From NCBI GenBank assembly GCA_024687655.1, contig JAILEN010000140.1, positions 1-41,301 on the forward strand: 41,301 nucleotides of DNA. Direction: 5' to 3'. Made by a program: the position numbers and the translations under genes. The stretch comes from Lachnospiraceae bacterium (GTDB lineage: Bacteria; Bacillota; Clostridia; Lachnospirales; Lachnospiraceae). Below the pieces are notes generated by a model, which had not been told where the DNA came from, made no database searches, and saw only the letters and a list, made by a program, of their open reading frames with translations. Shown one piece after another: positions 35,745-41,301 of this stretch (position 1 is its first letter; each line of letters begins with the position of its first letter).

Positions 35745-37564
35745 CGCTTTGTAAGCCCCTGTTCTATATCATCACTGTACTCTATGTATGGAATATGGAT
35801 GCTCATGGTAGTCCCCTCATCCGGCTCGCTTTTAATAATGAGACCGTACTGGTCACCAAATAAAAGCCTGATGCGCATATCCACATTTATTAGTCCCACT
35901 CCGTTGCCGTGGCGCATGCCCGAAGCTTCGTGAGCCTGCCTGTATTCAGCGGAAAGCTCGGGATCCAAAAGCACCTTTACCTGCTCCGGAGGCATGCCGA
36001 TACCATTGTCGGAAACCTCGATGTATACGTCATCATCCCGCCTGTAGCCCCGGATACGTATCTGGGCGTCATCCTCCACGCCCTTTACTCCGTAGTAGAT
36101 GGCATTTTCCAAAAGAGGCTGGACGATAAGCTTTACGGTACAGGCATTATCAATATCCTCATCAATATCAAATTCCACGTCAAAAGTATTGCGATAGCGG
36201 ATGTTCTGGATGTTCATATAGCTTTTTGCATGGCGTATCTCATCCGATACCGGGATCACTGTACGGCCGTGGCTGATGGAAACACGCATGAGGTTGGCCA
36301 GCTCCTTTACAGTGTAGACAGCATCCTGATACCTCTCGCCCTCTATAAGCCAGACTACGGAATCCAGCGCATTGTATAAAAAATGGGGATTGATCTGGGA
36401 CTGTAGGGCGTCCAGTTCACTCTTTCTCTTTTCCTCCTGCTCTGCCACCAGATCATCCATCAGCTGTCGGATGGTCATGACAGATCGGCTGAGGGTATGG
36501 GCCAGATGGGATACCTCCCTGGGTCCCTCCTGATGGATCACGGGGTAGAGGTTGCCGGACTCCATATCCCGGACCGCATCCTCCAGCCTCACTATGGGCC
36601 TGGTGATCCTGGCAGTCACCAGCTGGTTTACCACCACGATTCCCAAAATGGCGATGGAAAGCATCAGCACCACCAGATACTGCATCTTGTCCAGACTCAT
36701 GCGGAAGGTGGAAATTGGAATGACGCTTATGAGCTTCCAGCCGGTGTAGCTTACGGTCTTTACTATGGTGATGCGCTCCTCACCATTAAAGGTGTCCCTG
36801 TAATCTCCATCAGAACGGGTGGACATGTTCAGATTGTCCTCCATAAGAAGTCCCGCGTTCAAAAGCTTTTGTCTGGGATGGTAGATGATGTCTCCCCTGT
36901 CGTCGCAGAGATAGATATAACCCGACATATTATCAGCATTGGCCTTGTCCAGAATCTGGGATACGGAGTCGAAATTCATATCTACCAAAAGTACGCCCTT
37001 CTGGGGATAACCGGCGCGGTTCAGTTCCACCATACGACTTACGGAAATGACCCAGTGATACTGGCCGACACCCTCGTCAAAAAGATTTTGTACATGGGGA
37101 ATGGAAAAATGCAGATTCTCCAGACCTGCTATGGCTGATGAAAACCAGGTCTGGGAAGTCACGTCAATGTCCTTTTTCTGTGTGGATACAGGAGTGGCTC
37201 CGATGAGTTCCCCCTCTGCGGAATACAGGGCGATATTGACCAGATTGTCCTTGTCTGCCTCGTACAAAAGATTCATTTCATCGGTGATGTCGTCCACCGT
37301 CATGTCCATGTTTTTGATACTGATGTAGTACATGGCATCCGAGGTGCGGCGCATGTTGTGGAGATAGTCCTCCAATGAACGTCTTGTCTGATTCAGAAAC
37401 TGCTCCTCACGTTCGGTGGTGTTGAGGGCCTCCTGCTGGGACAGCTGTCGATACAGTATTGAGCCCAAGAGGATCATGGAAATACTCGCAACAAGAGAGA
37501 ATGACACGGCGATGGTCACCCTGATGCTTCTGGACCGGTTGTTGAACAGATCTTTTAAACCCAC
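35741..37564 (-). CDS. YesM-family sensor histidine kinase
   Basis: QSQINPHFLYNALDSVVWLIEGE and HATPase boxes; start trimmed to GTG 37564 with AGGAG SD, because the ORF-track ATG lies in a repeat. Confidence 0.88.
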   Translation of the reverse strand: MGLKDLFNNRSRSIRVTIAVSFSLVASISMILLGSILYRQLSQQEALNTTEREEQFLNQTRRSLEDYLHNMRRTSDAMYYISIKNMDMTVDDITDEMNLLYEADKDNLVNIALYSAEGELIGATPVSTQKKDIDVTSQTWFSSAIAGLENLHFSIPHVQNLFDEGVGQYHWVISVSRMVELNRAGYPQKGVLLVDMNFDSVSQILDKANADNMSGYIYLCDDRGDIIYHPRQKLLNAGLLMEDNLNMSTRSDGDYRDTFNGEERITIVKTVSYTGWKLISVIPISTFRMSLDKMQYLVVLMLSIAILGIVVVNQLVTARITRPIVRLEDAVRDMESGNLYPVIHQEGPREVSHLAHTLSRSVMTIRQLMDDLVAEQEEKRKSELDALQSQINPHFLYNALDSVVWLIEGERYQDAVYTVKELANLMRVSISHGRTVIPVSDEIRHAKSYMNIQNIRYRNTFDVEFDIDEDIDNACTVKLIVQPLLENAIYYGVKGVEDDAQIRIRGYRRDDDVYIEVSDNGIGMPPEQVKVLLDPELSAEYRQAHEASGMRHGNGVGLINVDMRIRLLFGDQYGLIIKSEPDEGTTMSIHIPYIEYSDDIEQGLTKR

Positions 37565-37573
37565 ACTCTCTCC

Positions 37574-37638
37574 TAAAAGATCCTTCGCTGGGTTGGCTTC
37601 CCCTGTCATTGTCAGGAGCAACGCGACGAAGAATCTTT
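37574..37638. repeat. REP-like repeat
   Basis: AAAAGATCCTTCGCTGGG...TGTCATTGTCAGGAGCAACGCGACGAAGAATCTTT. Confidence 0.85.
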
Positions 37639-39229
37639 AAACTTGTTGTTTCTTGTACTTAGTCGGGGACATCCCGAATTGTTTCTTAAAGACATAACTG
37701 AAATAATTGGCGTCGGCATACCCCACCTTTTCCGCTATGACGTAAGTCTTTTCATCCTGCTCTACCATCATCCGTACAGCCTCCTGCATCCGGTAGTCGG
37801 TAAGATAATTGATAAAGGTCTGCCCCGTCTCCTTTTTGAAAACCGTGGAAAAATATGCCGCCGAAACACCCAGCTCACTGCATACGTCATTGATGGTGAG
37901 ATCACAGTCACCGTAGTGATCCCGCACATAATCTCTGGCACTTTTTACAAAGGAGCGGGTGGCCGAATTGCGCTGCTCCTTTAATATACTTCTCACATTA
38001 AAGGCAATATCATTAAACCAGGCGGACAGTTCCTGGGCTGAATCGATCATCAGAAGTCTGCCGTACTGGTCCTTTTCACTGATGCCCACCTCATCGGCGG
38101 AGATCTCGTTGTTGCTCAAAAACTTGTAGAAGCCGGTGAGGATCTCCATCATATGGAGCCTGAACCTGGAGGAATCGGGACGGGCATCGATAAGAGCCTG
38201 AATGTACTTATCAATGGCCTGATGCACATCATCCTTAGAACCCAGCTTGATCTGCTTTAATACATGCTCAAAGGCCTCGGTCTCCCATTCCCTTCCGGTA
38301 TTGCTGTGGGGCTCGATGTCTGCGATATTGATGGCCGTACCCCTGCCGTAGATAACCCGAAGTGACAGGGCCTCCACCGCCCCGCCGTAGGAGGAGGACA
38401 GTTCCGTCAGACTGGATACCGTCCTGCCTATGCCAAAGGTAATGACCATATCACGAATGTGTAAAATGCTGGAAGCAAAGCGGTCGCACTCGTTGGTGTA
38501 CTCGGTTATATCCGCAGCGTCATCCAGCTGGACAATGGATACGATATCATCCCTGTAGGAGAAAATGATATCCCTGCCCTCATGGGTCAGCCTCTCCTCC
38601 ACCGTCTTTTGAAGTGAAACCGTCTGGAGCCGTCTGTCTATGTCGCTCTTTTTGTCAGGATCGCTGATATGGATCACGGACACCGCATAGTAGGGTCCGG
38701 TGAGGTTCAGTCCAAAACCCTCCACCGCCTCGATGAGTCTCTTTTTATCCACGGTACCCACGATCAGTCCGATCAAAAAGCTCTCACGGAGTATGGGCAG
38801 GCTGTCGGCGTAATACTGCTGGAGCCGCTCGATGTTGTTCTGCTTTTGTCTCTCCTCATCCAGTCTCTCCCTGGTCTTTTTAAATATATCAAAAAGCTCC
38901 GCCGTATCTATTGGCTTAAGGAGATAATCCTTTACGCCCAGTGATATGGCAGATTTTGCAAATTCGAAATCATCGAAGCCGGAAAAGATGATGATATTGA
39001 TATCCGGGTAGAGCCTGCTCACCTGTCGCGCAAACTCCAGGCCATCCATGTAGGGCATGCGAATATCGGAAAGCACCACATCCGGGCGGTTTTCCTCCAC
39101 GAATTCCAGGGCCTCCACTCCGTTGGCTGCAGTGCCTGCAACTTCAAAGCCCAGGGCCTCCCAGTCCAGCTTCTTTTTTATCACCTCGAGGACTTCTTCC
39201 TCGTCATCGACTAATAACACAGAATACAT
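37637..39229 (-). CDS. YesN-type response regulator, REC plus AraC HTH
   Basis: VLLVDDEEEVLEVI...DVVLSDIRMPYMDG...DYLLKPID; AraC C-terminus VGYADANYFSYVFKKQFGMSPTKYKK. Confidence 0.92.
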   Translation of the reverse strand: MYSVLLVDDEEEVLEVIKKKLDWEALGFEVAGTAANGVEALEFVEENRPDVVLSDIRMPYMDGLEFARQVSRLYPDINIIIFSGFDDFEFAKSAISLGVKDYLLKPIDTAELFDIFKKTRERLDEERQKQNNIERLQQYYADSLPILRESFLIGLIVGTVDKKRLIEAVEGFGLNLTGPYYAVSVIHISDPDKKSDIDRRLQTVSLQKTVEERLTHEGRDIIFSYRDDIVSIVQLDDAADITEYTNECDRFASSILHIRDMVITFGIGRTVSSLTELSSSYGGAVEALSLRVIYGRGTAINIADIEPHSNTGREWETEAFEHVLKQIKLGSKDDVHQAIDKYIQALIDARPDSSRFRLHMMEILTGFYKFLSNNEISADEVGISEKDQYGRLLMIDSAQELSAWFNDIAFNVRSILKEQRNSATRSFVKSARDYVRDHYGDCDLTINDVCSELGVSAAYFSTVFKKETGQTFINYLTDYRMQEAVRMMVEQDEKTYVIAEKVGYADANYFSYVFKKQFGMSPTKYKKQQV

Positions 39230-39247
39230 TTATATAAGCTCCGTATA

Positions 39248-39335
39248 TAAAGATCCTTCGCTAGGTTGAAGTCATCTACGATGACTTCTTCAAGCTTCTG
39301 TCTTTGACAGAAGCTTCACCACGCTCAGGATGACA
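39248..39335. repeat. Composite REP-like element with two perfect nested hairpins
   Basis: GAAGTCATC-TAC-GATGACTTC and GAAGCTTCTGTC-TTT-GACAGAAGCTTC. Confidence 0.9.
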
Positions 39336-39371
39336 TAGTAAACAATAGCACGATCGACACGTTTATTATAC

Positions 39372-39403
39372 TAAAAGAGAGGTGGCAGTGCCACCCCTCT
39401 CTC
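39372..39403 (-). terminator. Rho-independent terminator downstream of mglC
   Basis: Minus strand AGAGAGGGGTGGCACTGCCACCTCTCTTTTAG: strong hairpin followed by a short T-run. Confidence 0.8.
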
Positions 39404-39424
39404 AGAGTAAAAAAGTTGTAAGGA

Positions 39425-40411
39425 TTACTTCTTAGCAACGTATTTTCTGATATCCAGTGAAATAGCGATGTAGATGATGATACCAAGTGCGATCCACTGT
39501 GCGTTTGCGTTCACTCCCAGGAACTGAAGCGCTGCCTTCAAAAGCTCGAATACCGCAACACCGATGATGGCTGATGATACCTTACCACGACCACCTGTAA
39601 CGGATACGCCGCCGATGGTACAAGCTGCGATGGCTTCCATCTCATAACCAAGACCCAGGTTAACGGAAGCACCACCTGACTTAGCACCCAGCATGAAGCC
39701 TGCCAGTCCATAGAAAGCTGCAGCCTTTGCATAGATGAGTACCAGTGTGGTACGAACAGGTACGCCGGCAACCTCAGCAGCCTGAGGGTTGGCACCGATG
39801 GCATACATGTATTTGCCGTGACGGGTCATGTTGAAGATGAACCAGCTGACCACGCCGATGATGATGGCTATCCAGATGATCCATCTGACTCCCAAGAAGC
39901 CCTGGGTAGCAAGGTTGGTATAACCCTCTACGTAACCACCAAGAGGTGTGGCGTCTGTGAAGATCAGGTTAAGACCATATACGATCTCCATCATGGCCAG
40001 GGTGGAAATGAAGGGAGGTACATCCAAAAATGCGATAAAGAAACCTGTGATGGCTCCGAATGCTGCTGTTATGACCATAACGATCACCAGCGCCAGCAAA
40101 AGGTTCATGGGCTTGCCACCCTCAAAGAATCTGCCTGCATAGTCCTCTCTCTGTAAGAGCACGCCGGCGATACATCCGCCGAGACCGATCATACGTCCTG
40201 CTGAAAGGTCGCAGCCTGCGGTGATAACGCAGCCGGCAATACCCAAAGCGATAACAAGTCGGGAACTCATGTTAAGGAGCAGGTTCAGGACATTGCTCGA
40301 TGACAAGAAGTTCGGAGACTTGATGCTGGTAAAGATAACCAGGATAACCATAACGAGGATAACGCCATAGTTGATCAGGAAATCCTTAAGATTAAATGAT
40401 TTTGCTTTCAT
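39425..40411 (-). CDS. mglC: Sugar ABC transporter permease, MglC-like
   Basis: BPD_transp_2-type sequence: GCVITAGCDLSAGRMIGLGG, IGGVSVTGGRGKVSSAIIG. Confidence 0.9.
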   Translation of the reverse strand: MKAKSFNLKDFLINYGVILVMVILVIFTSIKSPNFLSSSNVLNLLLNMSSRLVIALGIAGCVITAGCDLSAGRMIGLGGCIAGVLLQREDYAGRFFEGGKPMNLLLALVIVMVITAAFGAITGFFIAFLDVPPFISTLAMMEIVYGLNLIFTDATPLGGYVEGYTNLATQGFLGVRWIIWIAIIIGVVSWFIFNMTRHGKYMYAIGANPQAAEVAGVPVRTTLVLIYAKAAAFYGLAGFMLGAKSGGASVNLGLGYEMEAIAACTIGGVSVTGGRGKVSSAIIGVAVFELLKAALQFLGVNANAQWIALGIIIYIAISLDIRKYVAKK

Positions 40412-40497
40412 ATCTTTTCTCCTATTTTTTTCTGCATCTTCGTCGTTTTCACCGCCTCTCGTAAGACGTTCGACTACGTGAAAACCGACTCAGACAA

Positions 40498-41066
40498 TTA
40501 GAACTGAGTAGCGTAATACATTACCTTTTCCTGCGTCATCTCTGCGGTGTCTGTGATCTCGCCGCGGATGTGACCGTTACACATAACGTATATCCTGTCG
40601 GACATTCCCAGAAGCTCTGCCATCTCCGATGAGATCATGATGATGGCCTTGCCATCCTGAGCCAGCTTGACCATGATCTCGTATATCTCGTGCTTGGCTC
40701 CTACGTCGATACCTCTTGTAGGCTCATCCATGATAAGGATGTCAGGGTCATTTGCCAGCCAACGTGCTATGATAACTTTCTGCTGGTTACCACCTGACAG
40801 ATTGGCAATAGCCTCATTCATATTCGGTGTCTTTATAGAAAGCTGATCAATGCTGTCATCAACTATCTTATTGATCTTACCGTGATCCAAAACGATTGCG
40901 GCATTTAAGTTCTTATCGTAGATAGATACGCCGACATTGTCCTTGATGGACAGGCATCCTAAGATACCGTTGCCTCGACGATCCTCAGTGATAAGTCCGA
41001 TTCCTGCGTCCATAGCCTTACGGGGTGACTTGGTCTCGACCTTTTTACCACCGATAATGATATCTT
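40498..41066 (-). pseudogene. mglA: 3' part of mglA (ABC ATPase, second nucleotide-binding domain), 5' end missing at an inverted junction
   Basis: LSGGNQQKVIIARWLANDPDILIMDEPTRGIDVGAKHEIYEIM; homology reads upstream as EDIIIGGKKVETKSPRKA to about 41066. Confidence 0.8.
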
Positions 41067-41197
41067 CAGAGATGGCAGAGCTTTTAGGTATGTCCGACAG
41101 GATATACGTTATGTGTAACGGTCATATCAGGGGTGAGATCACAGATCCCGCTGAGATGACGCAGGAAAAGGTTATGAGTTACGCAACCATGTTCTAA
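41066..41197 (+). pseudogene. Second, inverted mglA 3'-end fragment
   Basis: IMISSEMAELLGMSDRIYVMCNGHIRGEITDPAEMTQEKVMSYATMF, homologous to the minus-strand mglA C-terminus, including a 35-nt identical block. Confidence 0.85.
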
Positions 41198-41244
41198 AGT
41201 AACAGGCTAATTGGCCGGATTAATTATTCGTAAAGGAGAAAAGT

Positions 41245-41301
41245 ATGAAAGCAAAATCATTTAATCTTAAAGATTTCTTGATTAACTATGGCGTTATCCT
41301 C
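41245..41301 (+). CDS. mglC: Second mglC copy, 5' end only, runs off the right edge
   Basis: MKAKSFNLKDFLINYGVIL identical at protein level to mglC at 40411; RBS AAAGGAG. Confidence 0.85.
   Translation, partial: MKAKSFNLKDFLINYGVIL

Noticed and set aside
37565-37621. ORF-track N-terminal extension MLLTMTGEANPAKDLLGES of the YesM kinase
   Set aside because: Encoded by a REP-like repeat; GTG at 37564 has a good AGGAG SD and is the likelier start.
33689-39229. YesMN plus two sugar-binding proteins as a novel sensing system
   Set aside because: This arrangement with Mgl-type transporters is a familiar Firmicute sugar-sensing organisation; nothing unusual apart from the terminal inversion.

Overview
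The window is mostly minus-strand and looks like a Lachnospiraceae-type Firmicute (inference from gene content). It has three parts. (1) About 0-28 kb carries accessory genes of the kind found beside contractile-injection or tail-like (eCIS) loci: a 622-aa protein with a tail-cluster-type N-terminus, two paralogous AAA+ ATPases, a 2119-aa modular protein with a calpain-like protease domain, a protein resembling HipA/PI3-4-kinase-type kinases, and paralogous membrane-anchored proteins. Mixed with these are many signalling genes: a HATPase protein with no visible phospho-acceptor His, a pseudo-receiver, a wHTH regulator, two hybrid kinases (one containing a DegV-like domain) and a GGDEF protein. 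No sheath, tube or baseplate gene is in the window, so the eCIS link is inference. (2) About 29-33.6 kb has tyrA on the plus strand and a four-gene operon with a degenerate GGDEF protein. (3) About 33.7-41.3 kb is an mgl-type sugar ABC/YesMN locus ending in a head-to-head inverted mglA junction. The strongest new signal is one promoter architecture found three times on the minus strand: TGTTGCA-N4-(T/A)GTTGCA-N10-(-10 box). The two heptamers have an 11-bp period and the spacer to the -10 box is exactly 10 nt in all three. It precedes three separate operons, suggesting a common regulon controlled by a SARP/OmpR-like activator; a candidate regulator is encoded in the window. REP-like intergenic repeats occur at eight places and supply stop codons and, in one case, a protein C-terminus.
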